Below are positions 32,212 through 40,575 of a stretch of 64,000 bases of DNA, piece after piece. Both the position numbers and the translations under genes were made by a program. Every line of letters starts with the position of its first letter. Within the stretch, counting starts at the first letter, position 1. The DNA comes from Jatrophihabitans sp964252635 (lineage in GTDB: Bacteria > Actinomycetota > Actinomycetes > Mycobacteriales > Jatrophihabitantaceae). Location: contig NZ_CAXUNP010000006.1 of assembly GCF_964252635.1 (NCBI RefSeq), positions 1 through 64,000 of the forward strand, written 5' to 3'. Under the pieces are notes generated by a model that saw only the letters and a list, made by a program, of their open reading frames with translations, made no database searches and had not been told where the DNA came from.

Positions 32212-32910
32212 TCAGGGGGCCAGGCGCGGGAGCGGCTGGTCCAGGTCCAGGTCGAGCCCGAGCTCGCGCGCACTGCGGTCCAGGATGACCCAGACCCGGT
32301 CGGTCAGCTCCGCGGTCAGTACCGCGCGCGGCGGCTCCCCGGTCTCCAGCCACCACGCCGCGGTGGCGTCGACCAGCCCGACCAGCCCGACGATGATCCG
32401 CTCGGCGGGGCTCGTGTCTGCACCCAGAACAGCCAGATAGCGCCGGATGAGGCCGGTCAGCTCGGCGGCGAACGCGGCCTTCGCGTCGACCGCGTCCGAC
32501 GACCCGCTCAGCCGGACCGCGTAGGCGTGCTGGGCCAGGAAGCGGTAGAGGTTCGGATGGGCCTCGATCCAGCTCAGGTGCTCGTCGATCGAGGCGCTGA
32601 CGATGGCCCGCACCGAACCGCGCCCGGCCAGCGCGACCCGGATTCGCTCGCCGATCTGCGCGCCGATGTGCGAGGAGACGGCCAGGTCCAGGGCCTGCTT
32701 GTCGTCGAAGTGCCGGTAGACGTGCGTGCGTGGCAGCCCCGCGAGCTCGGCGATCTGGGCGGTGAGCGCATCGGGCCCGTACCGCTCGATCGCGGTCACG
32801 GCGGCGGTCACGATGGTGTGACGCCGTGCGCGGCGGTGCTCGTCCCAGCGTGTCGACCGACCGTCGACGGCCGGTGTCGTCCCAGCATCCGCCGGGGTTT
32901 GCGTCCCCAC
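32212..32910 (-). CDS. TetR-family regulator, divergent from the diiron oxygenase
   Basis: A 232-residue TetR regulator (GTG start at 32910, TACGCT box six bases upstream). The HTH covers about residues 28-70 (TIVTAAVTAIERYGPDALTA...LAGLPRTHVYRHFDDKQAL). The C-terminal domain is typical. A longer frame to 32985 exists but would place the operator palindrome inside the gene. It probably represses the divergent AurF-like gene and itself. Confidence 0.82.
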   Translation of the reverse strand: MGTQTPADAGTTPAVDGRSTRWDEHRRARRHTIVTAAVTAIERYGPDALTAQIAELAGLPRTHVYRHFDDKQALDLAVSSHIGAQIGERIRVALAGRGSVRAIVSASIDEHLSWIEAHPNLYRFLAQHAYAVRLSGSSDAVDAKAAFAAELTGLIRRYLAVLGADTSPAERIIVGLVGLVDATAAWWLETGEPPRAVLTAELTDRVWVILDRSARELGLDLDLDQPLPRLAP

Positions 32911-32954
32911 CGGCGCAGCGTAGGCGAGGTACGGCGGGTCAGTTTTAGTGCGAC

Positions 32955-32974
32955 ACCTTGTCATCGACAAAAGT
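32955..32974. promoter_or_regulatory. Candidate operator between TetR and AurF-like genes
   Basis: ACCTTGTCATCGACAAAAGT: TTGTC and GACAA arms around a 3-base centre, with partial symmetry outside. It lies in the shared promoter region, 42 bp before the oxygenase start. Confidence 0.5.
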
Positions 32975-33016
32975 AAGGGGTACACCTAGTCACACACACA
33001 GCGTCAGGAGCAGGCC

Positions 33017-33925
33017 ATGACCGCAGTGCAACAGCCCGTCACCCCGATCGACGGGGTGCGCAAGACCGCGACCCGGTTGCTCGGCTCGTCCTCGCGCAAC
33101 TCCTACAGCCCCGAGCTCGACATCGACTGGGACGCACCCGTCGACGCCGACAAGCGCTTCATGCCCTTCGAGCGCGTCTCGCTGTACGGCACCGAGTTGT
33201 GGGACGGGCTCACTGACGCCCAGCGCATCGAGCTGTCACGGCACGAGCTGGCGAGCGTGGCCTCGACCGGGCTGTGGTTCGAGATCATCCTCATCGAGAT
33301 GCTCGCCCGCTGGGCCTACGACCAGGACCCGCAGGACTCGCGCACCCAGTACGCGCTCACCGAGATCGGCGACGAGACGCGGCACGTGCTCATGTTCGCC
33401 AAGGCCATCCAGACCCTCGGCGCCCCGACCTACCGCCCGGCGCGGTGGATCCGGCGGGTCGCGAAGCTCTATAAGGCGACCGCGAACGGGACGGCGCTGT
33501 TCGCGCCCGTCCTGGTCGCCGAGGAGATCACCGACCGGCTGCAACGCGAGACGATGAACGACGAAGACGTCAACCCGCTCGTGCGGATGGTCAATCGCAT
33601 CCACGTGGTCGAGGAGGCGCGACACGTGCGCTTCGCGCGCGAGGAGGTGCAGCGGCAGATGGCCACGATGGGCATGCCCGCCAAGGTCTTCAACAATCTC
33701 GTCGCCGCGGCGGTGGCCGGCGGTGTGACCGCGTCGCTGATCAGTCCGCAGGTCTACCGCGCGGTGGGCATCAACCCCAAGGCCGGCCTCAAGGCCGCGC
33801 GCAACAACCCGCACTACGCCGACACCCGGCGCTGGATGGGGGAGAAGATCATGGCCTTTCTCGAGGAGCAGGGCATGGTCACCTGGTACTCGAAGCCGAT
33901 CTACCGGCTGGTCAGCCTCGTCTGA
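33017..33925 (+). CDS. AurF-like diiron oxygenase
   Basis: A 302-residue ferritin-like protein. Iron ligands are visible in SRHELASVASTGLWFE, TEIGDETRHVLMF, VAEEITDR and VVEEARHVRFARE, the four-helix pattern of AurF (p-aminobenzoate N-oxygenase) and of related membrane-associated diiron enzymes in mycobacteria. The substrate here is not predictable. GTCAGGAG precedes the ATG. It is divergent from the TetR gene, its probable regulator. Confidence 0.85.
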   Translation: MTAVQQPVTPIDGVRKTATRLLGSSSRNSYSPELDIDWDAPVDADKRFMPFERVSLYGTELWDGLTDAQRIELSRHELASVASTGLWFEIILIEMLARWAYDQDPQDSRTQYALTEIGDETRHVLMFAKAIQTLGAPTYRPARWIRRVAKLYKATANGTALFAPVLVAEEITDRLQRETMNDEDVNPLVRMVNRIHVVEEARHVRFAREEVQRQMATMGMPAKVFNNLVAAAVAGGVTASLISPQVYRAVGINPKAGLKAARNNPHYADTRRWMGEKIMAFLEEQGMVTWYSKPIYRLVSLV

Positions 33926-33964
33926 CGGATCCGGGTCGGACCCGGACCCAACGGGCCCGGACGT

Positions 33965-34041
33965 AAAACAACCCCCGAGTCACTTCCTCGCCATCCGTGG
34001 TGGATGACGAGGGTCGGCTGGACGGGCTGACGACTCGGGGG
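33965..34041 (-). terminator. Intrinsic terminator with T-rich tail
   Basis: GACTCGGGGG (34032-34041) pairs with CCCCCGAGTC (33972-33981); an inner CATCC/GGATG, CCTCG/CGAGG hairpin sits within. On the minus strand TTGTTTT follows, rare in this GC-rich window. It could also end the aminotransferase mRNA. Confidence 0.75.
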
Positions 34042-34160
34042 CCGGGTAGCTACCAGGGAATTGCTCACCGCCGCGTTCACGGCAGGGGCTGTGATTCCCA
34101 GAGCCCGCACTGTCCGGTGCCCTGCGGCGGTTAGCTGGAAGCCACCTCACGTGTCCTGAA
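33965..34160 (-). ncRNA. Candidate structured small RNA in a convergent gene gap
   Basis: The 314-bp gap between two convergent genes has no ORF worth naming. On the minus strand a long rod-like hairpin can form: GGTGGCT/AGCTACC, CCAG/CTGG, GCGGCGG/CCGCCGC arms over 34045-34146, with an inner GGGCT/AGCCC hairpin at 34086-34106. A second hairpin with a T-rich tail follows (33965-34041), as in an intrinsic terminator. A TACTTT box near 34161-34166 could start it. It does not match any riboswitch I know well, and the rod form recalls 6S-like RNAs. Strand and ends are inferred. Confidence 0.5.
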
Positions 34161-34239
34161 AGTATTCAACTTCGGACCACCCCCTCTCTCGTGTACGACC
34201 ACGGTACGACGCGATCGAGCGGGTCGGCAACGAGGTTTG

Positions 34240-35115
34240 TCAGAAGCCGGAGAGCCGGCGGATCTCGGCGTCGATGTCGGGCCGACGCTCGCGGGACTTG
34301 CCGTCCAGTTCGACCACGTCGACGGGCCCGCGCACGCTGCTGATCACCCAGACGACGTCGGCTGCGTGCAGCTCGTCGACGGTCGCCGTCGTCTCGCGCA
34401 CCTGCCATCCCGCGGCGCCCGCGTGTTCGAACATGAGCTGCTGGGTGGTTCCGGGCAGGATCCCGGTGTCGCCGGTGGGCGTGGTGTGCAGCGTGCGGCC
34501 GTGCGACCAGACCACCGTCCCGGTGGGCGCCTCCAGAACGATGCCGTCGGCGCTGACGAAGATCACGTCGTCGGCGCCGAGCCGCTCGGCCTCGCGCTGC
34601 GCGGCCATGTTGATCGCGTACGACAGCGTCTTGACGCCGCCGAGCAGCCACGGGCTCTGCGCGAACGCGTCGGAGCCCAGGCCGCGCGTGAGGGTGATGA
34701 CCTTCAACCCGTTCTGGCGCAGGGCAACGGTCTCGGCGGTCACGGGGACGATCCACGCCAGCCCGGTGGGCTCACCGGTGCTCGCCGGGCCGCGGCTGAG
34801 CAGCAGCTTCATCGCCGCCTCGCCGCCACCGGTACGGGTCCACTCGGCGACCGCTACAGCGACGAGGTCGCGCCACGCCTCGGCGTCGAAGCCGATGTCC
34901 AGCGCCGCGGCCGAGCGCGTCATCCGGGCGAGGTGCGCGTCGAGCTTGGCCACCGTCGCGCGTCCGTCGGCGTCCATGACGATCCGGCAGCCCTCGAAGC
35001 AGCCGTCGCCTCGGGTGAGACCGGCGTCGTCCGCGCGCGCCACCGGCGACGCCGGGTCGACGAGCCCAGCACCCAGGACGGCCAGGACGGCGGAGCTCGG
35101 ATCGGGCACGCGCAC
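34240..35115 (-). CDS. Class IV aminotransferase (aminodeoxychorismate lyase-like)
   Basis: A 291-residue PLP enzyme of fold type IV. The PLP lysine is in GGVKTLSYAINM; GDGCFEGCRI near the N-terminus and ADGIVLEAPTGTVVW, GILPGTTQQ later are family marks. Homologues beside nitrobindin and ygfZ in mycobacteria (Rv0812) are annotated as PabC, which makes p-aminobenzoate for folate; D-amino-acid or branched-chain aminotransferase activity is the alternative. A short GC gap separates it from the divergent Fur gene. Confidence 0.85.
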   Translation of the reverse strand: MRVPDPSSAVLAVLGAGLVDPASPVARADDAGLTRGDGCFEGCRIVMDADGRATVAKLDAHLARMTRSAAALDIGFDAEAWRDLVAVAVAEWTRTGGGEAAMKLLLSRGPASTGEPTGLAWIVPVTAETVALRQNGLKVITLTRGLGSDAFAQSPWLLGGVKTLSYAINMAAQREAERLGADDVIFVSADGIVLEAPTGTVVWSHGRTLHTTPTGDTGILPGTTQQLMFEHAGAAGWQVRETTATVDELHAADVVWVISSVRGPVDVVELDGKSRERRPDIDAEIRRLSGF

Positions 35116-35141
35116 AGGCTACCGACGCGGGCTCCGGCTTC

Positions 35142-35147
35142 TACGAT
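35142..35147 (+). promoter_or_regulatory. -10 box for leaderless Fur-family gene
   Basis: TACGAT, seven bases before ATG 35155. Confidence 0.55.
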
Positions 35148-35154
35148 GGTCGGC

Positions 35155-35628
35155 ATGGACGGGCACGGGCACGCGCACGGGCACGCTTCCGCGGGGCAGG
35201 ACGAGTTGGCGGCCCGCCTGCGCGAGCGCGGGTTGCGCAACACGCCCCAGCGCGGCCAGGTGCTCGCGGCCGTCCGCGAGCTCGGCCACGCCACGCCGGA
35301 GCAGATCAGCGAGTCCGTTCCCGGTGTCGACGTCACGACCGTCTACCGCAACCTCGAGGTGCTCGAGGATCTCGGCTTCGTCAAGCACGCCCACCTCGGC
35401 CACGGCGCCGCGAGCTACCGGCCGGCCGAGGACGATCACGTGCACGTCGTCTGCCACCAGTGCGGCGCGGTCGTGGACGCGCCGCCCGACCTCGTCGACG
35501 CGCTGGCGACCCGCCTGCACACCGAGCGCGGGTTCGTCCTGGACCGCTCGCACTTCACGGTCTTCGGTTCGTGCGCTGACTGCGTGGCGGCGGCCGACGG
35601 GGAACAAACCCCGCCCGTAGGACGATGA
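35155..35628 (+). CDS. Fur-family metal-responsive regulator
   Basis: A 157-residue Fur regulator. A His-rich start (MDGHGHAHGHAS) may bind metal. The winged helix (about 20-85) contains LRNTPQRGQVLAAV and VTTVYRNLEVLEDLGF; the metal region has HVHVVCHQCG and FGSCADC, a four-Cys structural zinc site. Zur, Fur or peroxide-type specificity cannot be settled by eye. ATG 35155 is favoured over in-frame ATG 35146 by the leaderless spacing. Its stop overlaps ygfZ by 4 bp. Confidence 0.88.
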   Translation: MDGHGHAHGHASAGQDELAARLRERGLRNTPQRGQVLAAVRELGHATPEQISESVPGVDVTTVYRNLEVLEDLGFVKHAHLGHGAASYRPAEDDHVHVVCHQCGAVVDAPPDLVDALATRLHTERGFVLDRSHFTVFGSCADCVAAADGEQTPPVGR

Positions 35629-36662
35629 AACCGGTGATGACCTCGAACCTGGAACGCGCAGTCCTCGGCACCGGCCGCGACGCCGGTGTGCCCTGGCACT
35701 ACGGCGACCCGCTCGCCGAGCAACGGCGTGCCGTCCGCGGCGCGGGCGTGGTGCAGCGCGACCGCGACGTCGTCACCGTCTCCGGGGTGGACCGGTTGGG
35801 CTGGCTGCACTCCATCACCTCGCAGCACTTCGCGGCGCTGGCCGACGGCGACGCCGTCGAGTCGCTGGTGCTGTCGCCGCACGGGCACGTCGAGCAGCAC
35901 TGGCAGGCCACCGAGCTCGGCGGCACCGTGTGGATCGACACCGAGGCCGGCGAGGGCCCCGAGGTTATCGGCTACCTGCAGAAAATGATCTTCATGAAGC
36001 GGGTCGAACCGCTGGACGTGTCCGCCGACTGGGGCGTGGTCTCGGTCGTCGGCCCGCAGACCGCGACGGTCCTCGCTGCCGCCGGTTACCCCGTCCCCGA
36101 CCGTCCGGGCCGGGCCGTGTCGCTGCCCGCCGGCGGTTTCGTGCGCCGGATGAGCTGGCCCACCGACGACGCCGCCGACCTGCTCGTCCCGGCCGGGCAG
36201 GTCACCGACACGGTGGCCGCCCTGGCCGGCGCGGGGGCGGAGCCCATCGGACTGTGGGCCTTCGAGGCGTTGCGGGTCGAGGCCCGCCGCCCGCGCCTGA
36301 AGTACGAGACCGATCACCGGACCATCCCGCACGAGGTCGGGTGGATCAACCGCGCCGTGCACCTCGACAAGGGCTGCTACCGGGGCCAGGAGACCGTCGC
36401 CCGCGTGCACAACCTCGGCCGCCCGCCGCGCCGACTGGTGCTGGTGCACCTGGCCGGCGAGTCCGACGAGCTGCCGGAGCCGGGCACGCCGGTCGAGTCC
36501 GCCGGCCGGACCGTCGGATTCATCGGCACGGCGCTGCACCACCACGAGCTCGGGCCGGTGGCGCTCGCCGTCGTGAAGCGCTCGCTCGCCACCGACGCGC
36601 CGCTCGAGGTCGACGGCTCGCCCGTCGCCGTCGACGACGACCCGGTGACCGTCGGGCTCTGA
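35625..36662 (+). CDS. ygfZ: Folate-binding protein YgfZ/GcvT-like
   Basis: A 345-residue T-protein-like folate-binding protein with the diagnostic KGCYRGQETVARVHNLG motif (conserved Cys at about 247). YgfZ helps make or repair certain Fe-S enzymes in a folate-dependent way. Earlier marks are SGVDRLGWLHSITSQ and the FEALRVEARRPR helix. The start at 35625 overlaps the Fur gene stop; ATG 35637 is also possible. Confidence 0.93.
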   Translation: MKPVMTSNLERAVLGTGRDAGVPWHYGDPLAEQRRAVRGAGVVQRDRDVVTVSGVDRLGWLHSITSQHFAALADGDAVESLVLSPHGHVEQHWQATELGGTVWIDTEAGEGPEVIGYLQKMIFMKRVEPLDVSADWGVVSVVGPQTATVLAAAGYPVPDRPGRAVSLPAGGFVRRMSWPTDDAADLLVPAGQVTDTVAALAGAGAEPIGLWAFEALRVEARRPRLKYETDHRTIPHEVGWINRAVHLDKGCYRGQETVARVHNLGRPPRRLVLVHLAGESDELPEPGTPVESAGRTVGFIGTALHHHELGPVALAVVKRSLATDAPLEVDGSPVAVDDDPVTVGL

Positions 36663-36746
36663 CCGCCGGAACACGCCGCGACGGCGTGACGCACATCGCT
36701 AGCTGAGCGCTTGCAACAGCTAGCACTCGTCCGCGAAACTGGACGG

Positions 36747-37178
36747 GTGATCGCCGAGAAGCCCAAGGAACAGGCCAAGCGCAGCAGCGCGGCCATCGGC
36801 GAGTTCATCCGCGACCAGCGCCAGCAGGCGCAGGTGTCGTTGCGGCAGCTCGCCCGGCTGGCCGGGGTGTCCAATCCCTACCTGTCGCAGATCGAGCGCG
36901 GCATGCGCAAGCCGAGCGCCGAGATCCTGCAACAGATCGCCAAGGGGCTACGGATCTCGGCCGAGCAGCTGTACGTGCACGCGGGCTTCCTCGAGTTCCG
37001 CGAGGGCAACCAGGAGATCGTCGGCGCCATCCTGGCCGACACCGAGATCAACGAGCGGCAGAAGCAGGTACTGCTCGACATCTACGACTCCTTCCGCCGC
37101 GAGAACGAACAACTGCAGGCCGAGGCCGGCCACGCGGCAGCAACGGCCACGGCCCGCGACGAAGCACCCACCGAGTAG
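36747..37178 (+). CDS. XRE-family HTH regulator upstream of hbhA
   Basis: A 143-residue protein. The XRE helix-turn-helix covers about residues 14-70 (LRQLARLAGVSNPYLSQIERG). A C-terminal helical part (AEQLYVHAGFLEFREGN) completes it. The homologue in M. tuberculosis, Rv0474, also precedes hbhA. GTG start at 36747. Likely local regulator of the adhesin gene. Confidence 0.85.
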   Translation: MIAEKPKEQAKRSSAAIGEFIRDQRQQAQVSLRQLARLAGVSNPYLSQIERGMRKPSAEILQQIAKGLRISAEQLYVHAGFLEFREGNQEIVGAILADTEINERQKQVLLDIYDSFRRENEQLQAEAGHAAATATARDEAPTE

Positions 37179-37230
37179 TTCCCCGGGCCCCGACCGGGGC
37201 CGAAGTCTCGACCCTCACGAGGAGTGAGTC

Positions 37231-37812
37231 ATGTCCATCGCCAGTGACATCCGTACGTACGCCGACAGCGCCGTCGCGCAGGGCAAGCAGTCGCTCGCCA
37301 GCGCCCAGGCCCAGCTGGGCGGGGTGGCCGGCACCGCCAACGACTACGCGTCATCCTTCGCCGACAAGGCGGGCGACACGGTCAACGACCTGCGCGCCAC
37401 CGCCGAGAAGACGATCAACCTCGACGCGATCCGGACCGCGGTCGAGCCCTACCTGACCCAGGTCAAGGAGTACGGCGCGTCGGTGACCGACCGCGCCGAG
37501 CTCGTGCTCACCAACCTGCGCAGCGACAAGCGGGTGGCCCGCGTGCTCGACTCCGCGACGGCCGTGACGGACGTCGTCGTCGAGCAGGTCAACGACCGCA
37601 TCGTCAAGCCCGTCCAGTCCGTGACGGGCATCGGCGTCAAGCAGGCCGCGCCGGCCCGCAAGCCGGCTCCGAAGCCGGCTGCCAAGCAGGCCGGCACCCG
37701 CCCGGCCGCGCGCAAGACCGCGTCGCCGACGACGGCCCGTAAGACGACGGCCCGTAAGACGAGCTCGACCTCCGCCGCGACCACGACGGCCAAGCGCACC
37801 CCGAAGGCCTGA
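37231..37812 (+). CDS. hbhA: Heparin-binding haemagglutinin HbhA-like protein
   Basis: A 193-residue protein: a helical, coiled-coil N-terminal part (about 1-135) with Ala/Asp/Thr-rich heptads, then a Lys/Ala/Pro/Thr-rich tail (about 136-193) with repeated ARK and TARKT steps, as in HbhA. The tail is the heparin/lipid-binding part in mycobacteria, where HbhA is a surface adhesin and also binds lipid inclusions. CGAGGAG precedes the ATG. No signal peptide, which is normal for HbhA. Confidence 0.85.
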   Translation: MSIASDIRTYADSAVAQGKQSLASAQAQLGGVAGTANDYASSFADKAGDTVNDLRATAEKTINLDAIRTAVEPYLTQVKEYGASVTDRAELVLTNLRSDKRVARVLDSATAVTDVVVEQVNDRIVKPVQSVTGIGVKQAAPARKPAPKPAAKQAGTRPAARKTASPTTARKTTARKTSSTSAATTTAKRTPKA

Positions 37813-37831
37813 TCAACCCCGACACCGCTCG

Positions 37832-37870
37832 ACGGCCCCGTCGCCCTCCGCCCGAGGGTGCCGGGGCCGT
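37832..37870 (+). terminator. Hairpin terminator after hbhA
   Basis: ACGGCCCCG pairs with CGGGGCCGT, with inner CCCTC/GAGGG, 19 bp past the stop. Confidence 0.7.
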
Positions 37871-37915
37871 CCTGCGTCCGCGGCCGTGACGCCGATGGGG
37901 CACAGTCTCGATGCG

Positions 37916-37921
37916 TATCCT
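37916..37921 (+). promoter_or_regulatory. -10 box for leaderless DUF2516 gene
   Basis: TATCCT, six bases before GTG 37928. Confidence 0.5.
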
Positions 37922-37927
37922 GCGGAT

Positions 37928-38236
37928 GTGGACATCGTCGATCAGCTCTACCTCTGGACGGACCGCGTCCTGTTCTGGGGTCTGGTCGCGCTGCGGGCCT
38001 GGGCGCTGCTCGACTGCCTGACCCGGAAGGCCGCGGCGTTCCCGGCCGTCGACAAGCTGACCAAGCCGGCCTGGGCGACCATCCTGTTGATCAGCGGCGC
38101 CCTGGGCACCCTGCTCGGCATGCCGAACGGCCCGGCCAGCGTGCTGTCCGTCTTCTCGCTCGTGTCGGCGGTCGTCGCCGCGGTCTACCTGGCCGACGTT
38201 CGGCCGGCGGTGCGCGGGATCTCCAACGGTCGCTGA
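37928..38236 (+). CDS. DUF2516 membrane protein
   Basis: A 102-residue protein with three hydrophobic helices (about 8-30, 45-60, 68-92) and the DUF2516-like phrases WALLDCLTRKAAAFPAVDKLTK and FSLVSAVVAAVYLADVRPAV. Homologues follow hbhA in mycobacteria (Rv0476). Function unknown. GTG 37928 is preferred to 37886 or ATG 37895 because of the TATCCT box and family length. The last 52 bp overlap the convergent mannosyltransferase gene. Confidence 0.8.
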   Translation: MDIVDQLYLWTDRVLFWGLVALRAWALLDCLTRKAAAFPAVDKLTKPAWATILLISGALGTLLGMPNGPASVLSVFSLVSAVVAAVYLADVRPAVRGISNGR

Positions 38237-39711
38237 CCCGCTGCCGGCTCGGGGCGCTCGAGCCAGAGCGCGACGCCGGTGGCCAGCACCACGACCGCCA
38301 GGCACGCTCCGGTGACGATGTCGGCGGGCCCGTCGACGAAGCCCTGCGGGGCCAGGACGCATCCCGCCACGGACAACCCCACCAGGACGATGCGCGACTG
38401 ACCGGTCGCGAACGGCAGCAGCGCCAGCGTTCCCCAGAGCAGGTACCAGGGCTGCAGGATCGGCGCGAGCAGCCCGAACCAGAGCAGCGCGTACCCGATG
38501 CTCAGGGTCAGCGGACGCTGCCGGAGCGTCGCCAACAGGTAGGCGAGCACGCAGGCGGCCGCCAACGCTGCGGTGAGCCGGCCACCGGCCGCGAGGTCGT
38601 CGTCCGGCGCGATGCGCACGACCAGCGCGAGCCCGTTCTCGACCGCGCCGGCCAGCGAGTACGGCGTCCGCTCACTGGAGAACTCGCTGCGGACGTTGCG
38701 CAGCCACCCCCACCCCCGGTCGACGGCCAGGAAGGGGAGGACGAGCACGACCGCGACGATCACCGAGTCACGGGTGATCACCGGCCAGAGTCGCGTCCGG
38801 CGACGGCCGAACCAGTGCGTCGCGGCGATCAGCGGCACCGCGACCAGGCCGACCGGGCAGATGCCGCCCGCGAGCGTGGCCAGGATCAGCGCGCGCCACC
38901 ACCGACGTTGGCCGGCGGCCACCGCCGCGGCGAGGACGAGCGCGACCATCACCGCGTCCAGGTGGGGTGAGGACACGACGTAGAGCAGCACCAGCGGATT
39001 CATCGCGCAGGCCGCCACGGCCGCCGCATCCGAGGGTGCGGGCTGCCCCGCGAGCTCCGCGCGGGCCGCGAGCTCGGCCACCGAGCGCGCGATCCACAAC
39101 GCGGCAGCGACGGACACGACACGCCACACGAGCACCGTGGCGAGCAGTCCGCCGTTGCCGACCGACGCGGCCAGGTGCTGCAGCAGGGCGCCGACCGGGC
39201 CGGACGAGCTGGCCGTGCCGCGCCGGGCCGGGTCGATCGCCGAGACGATCGGGGAGTCGCCGAGGGCGGTCGGCCCGTCGCGATAGGGGTTGCGCCCCGC
39301 CCGGAGCAGGCGCCCGTAGGCCACGTAGGTGTAGACGCTGGTGTCCATCAGCGGCGGACCGAGCACGAACGGGATGGCCCAGGCGGCAGCAAGCACCCAT
39401 ACCCGAGACAGCGGGAGCCCGCGCGTCACGACCAGCCACAGGGTCGCGACCCAGAGCACCGCGAGGGTCAGGACGCCGGCCAGCATGATCGACCCGGCGG
39501 CGGACCCGATCGCGGAACTGCGGACGTCCTGCAACCCGGCCCAGGAGGTGAGCGGGCGGTCGGGGCGGGCCGCCGTCGCCCGCCCGCCGGACACGACGAC
39601 CAGGACGCCGACCACGAAGCCGGTGGGGCCCAGCGCCCACACGGGGTGGTCGTGCACCCGGCGGCGCACGACGGTGACGCCCTCGAGTGCCTTCTCGGCG
39701 AGGTCGTTCAT
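38185..39711 (-). CDS. mptB: Polyprenol-phosphomannose-dependent alpha-1,6-mannosyltransferase, MptB-like
   Basis: A 508-residue GT-C membrane glycosyltransferase with about 12 helices. The active-site loop has FVLGPPLMDTSVYTYVAYGR and GRNPYRDGPTALGDSP. MptB and its paralogues extend the mannan core of lipomannan/lipoarabinomannan from polyprenyl-phosphomannose on the outer face. Which mannan this organism makes is unknown. The 3' end overlaps DUF2516 by 52 bp on the opposite strand. Confidence 0.82.
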   Translation of the reverse strand: MNDLAEKALEGVTVVRRRVHDHPVWALGPTGFVVGVLVVVSGGRATAARPDRPLTSWAGLQDVRSSAIGSAAGSIMLAGVLTLAVLWVATLWLVVTRGLPLSRVWVLAAAWAIPFVLGPPLMDTSVYTYVAYGRLLRAGRNPYRDGPTALGDSPIVSAIDPARRGTASSSGPVGALLQHLAASVGNGGLLATVLVWRVVSVAAALWIARSVAELAARAELAGQPAPSDAAAVAACAMNPLVLLYVVSSPHLDAVMVALVLAAAVAAGQRRWWRALILATLAGGICPVGLVAVPLIAATHWFGRRRTRLWPVITRDSVIVAVVLVLPFLAVDRGWGWLRNVRSEFSSERTPYSLAGAVENGLALVVRIAPDDDLAAGGRLTAALAAACVLAYLLATLRQRPLTLSIGYALLWFGLLAPILQPWYLLWGTLALLPFATGQSRIVLVGLSVAGCVLAPQGFVDGPADIVTGACLAVVVLATGVALWLERPEPAAGQRPLEIPRTAGRTSAR

Positions 39712-39909
39712 GCGGGGTGGACGTCCATGACGCCCGTCATTATGGTGGCCGGCCGGAACCGGTTACCGGCGGAGCCGCCGCGAGCTGCCGCCGGGAGCCC
39801 TTACCGGACCCGAACATTCCCTTGGCCTCGTGCGTACCTGCCGGGCGCAGAGTGGATCACGTCGGCGCACCGCGCCGCGCACCACAGCACGTTTCGGACA
39901 GGAGAATCC

Positions 39910-40407
39910 ATGTACCGCAAGATCCTGGTCAGCGGCGTCACCGCGGCCGCCATTCTCGGCGCCGGCACCGCTGCGCTCGCCACCACCGGCTCGGACACCA
40001 CGGCCGGCACCCCGTCGCCGAGCGGCACGAGCACGTCCTCGACGCACGCCAAGGCGGGCGCGAACGGCAAGGACCACAAGGGCAAGGGCAAGCACTCGCC
40101 GCTGCGCCGCGCCGCGCACGCCAAGATCACGGTCAAGACGAAGAAGGGCTACGTCACCCGGGACCTCATCCGCGGGACGGTGACGTCGGTGTCCGCGTCC
40201 TCGATCAGCGTCCAGGCCGGTGACAAGTACAGCGAGACGTTCACCGTCACCAAGGACACCAAGGTCGTCGCCCGGTCCGGCACGAAGGGCGCCAAGCCCG
40301 CGGCGTCGTCGATCAGCAAGGTGACCAAGGGCCAGCACGTCGTCGTCGCAGGTGTCGGCACGTCCAAGGCGACCGCGAAGCACATCGTGGACCTCGGCAC
40401 CAAGTAG
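39910..40407 (+). CDS. Secreted DUF5666-like protein
   Basis: A 165-residue exported protein: signal peptide 1-25 (KILVSGVTAAAILGAGTAAL, cut near ATT), a Ser/Thr/Lys/Gly-rich linker (about 30-75), then a small beta domain (LIRGTVTSVSASSISVQ, TKVVARSG, GQHVVVAGVGTSKA) of the OB-like DUF5666 kind. Function unknown. ACAGGAG precedes the ATG. The tandem palindromes after it separate it from the convergent kinase gene. Confidence 0.7.
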   Translation: MYRKILVSGVTAAAILGAGTAALATTGSDTTAGTPSPSGTSTSSTHAKAGANGKDHKGKGKHSPLRRAAHAKITVKTKKGYVTRDLIRGTVTSVSASSISVQAGDKYSETFTVTKDTKVVARSGTKGAKPAASSISKVTKGQHVVVAGVGTSKATAKHIVDLGTK

Positions 40408-40419
40408 GCCCGCACCTCT

Positions 40420-40471
40420 CGAGTTGTCCGCGCGTCGTCGTTCGGGGGCCCGACGAGGCGCGGACAACTCG
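40420..40471. terminator. Convergent-gene palindrome, copy 1
   Basis: CGAGTTGTCCGCGC and GCGCGGACAACTCG are exact 14-bp arms; inner TCGTCG/CGACGA lengthens the stem. Member of a family found only between convergent genes in this window. Confidence 0.8.
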
Positions 40472-40505
40472 TTTCGGCCGGCCCGCAGGCGGACGTGCCA
40501 TCCGC

Positions 40506-40555
40506 AGCTGTCCGCGCGTCGTCGTGGCGGGGCGCGACGGGGCGCGGACAACTCG
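40506..40555. terminator. Convergent-gene palindrome, copy 2 (tandem)
   Basis: TGTCCGCGC (40509-40517) and GCGCGGACA (40542-40550), followed by the ACTCGTTTCGG also seen after copy 1. It is a second, diverged copy next to the first; a further GGGACAACTCGGG remnant lies at 40563-40575. Confidence 0.75.
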
Positions 40556-40575
40556 TTTCGGCGGGACAACTCGGG

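Noticed and set aside
33965..34160. Cobalamin, FMN or c-di-AMP riboswitch
   Set aside because: Short look-alikes (CCCGCACTGT, CAGCTAACC) occur, but the surrounding conserved cores are absent and no gene lies downstream in the right orientation.
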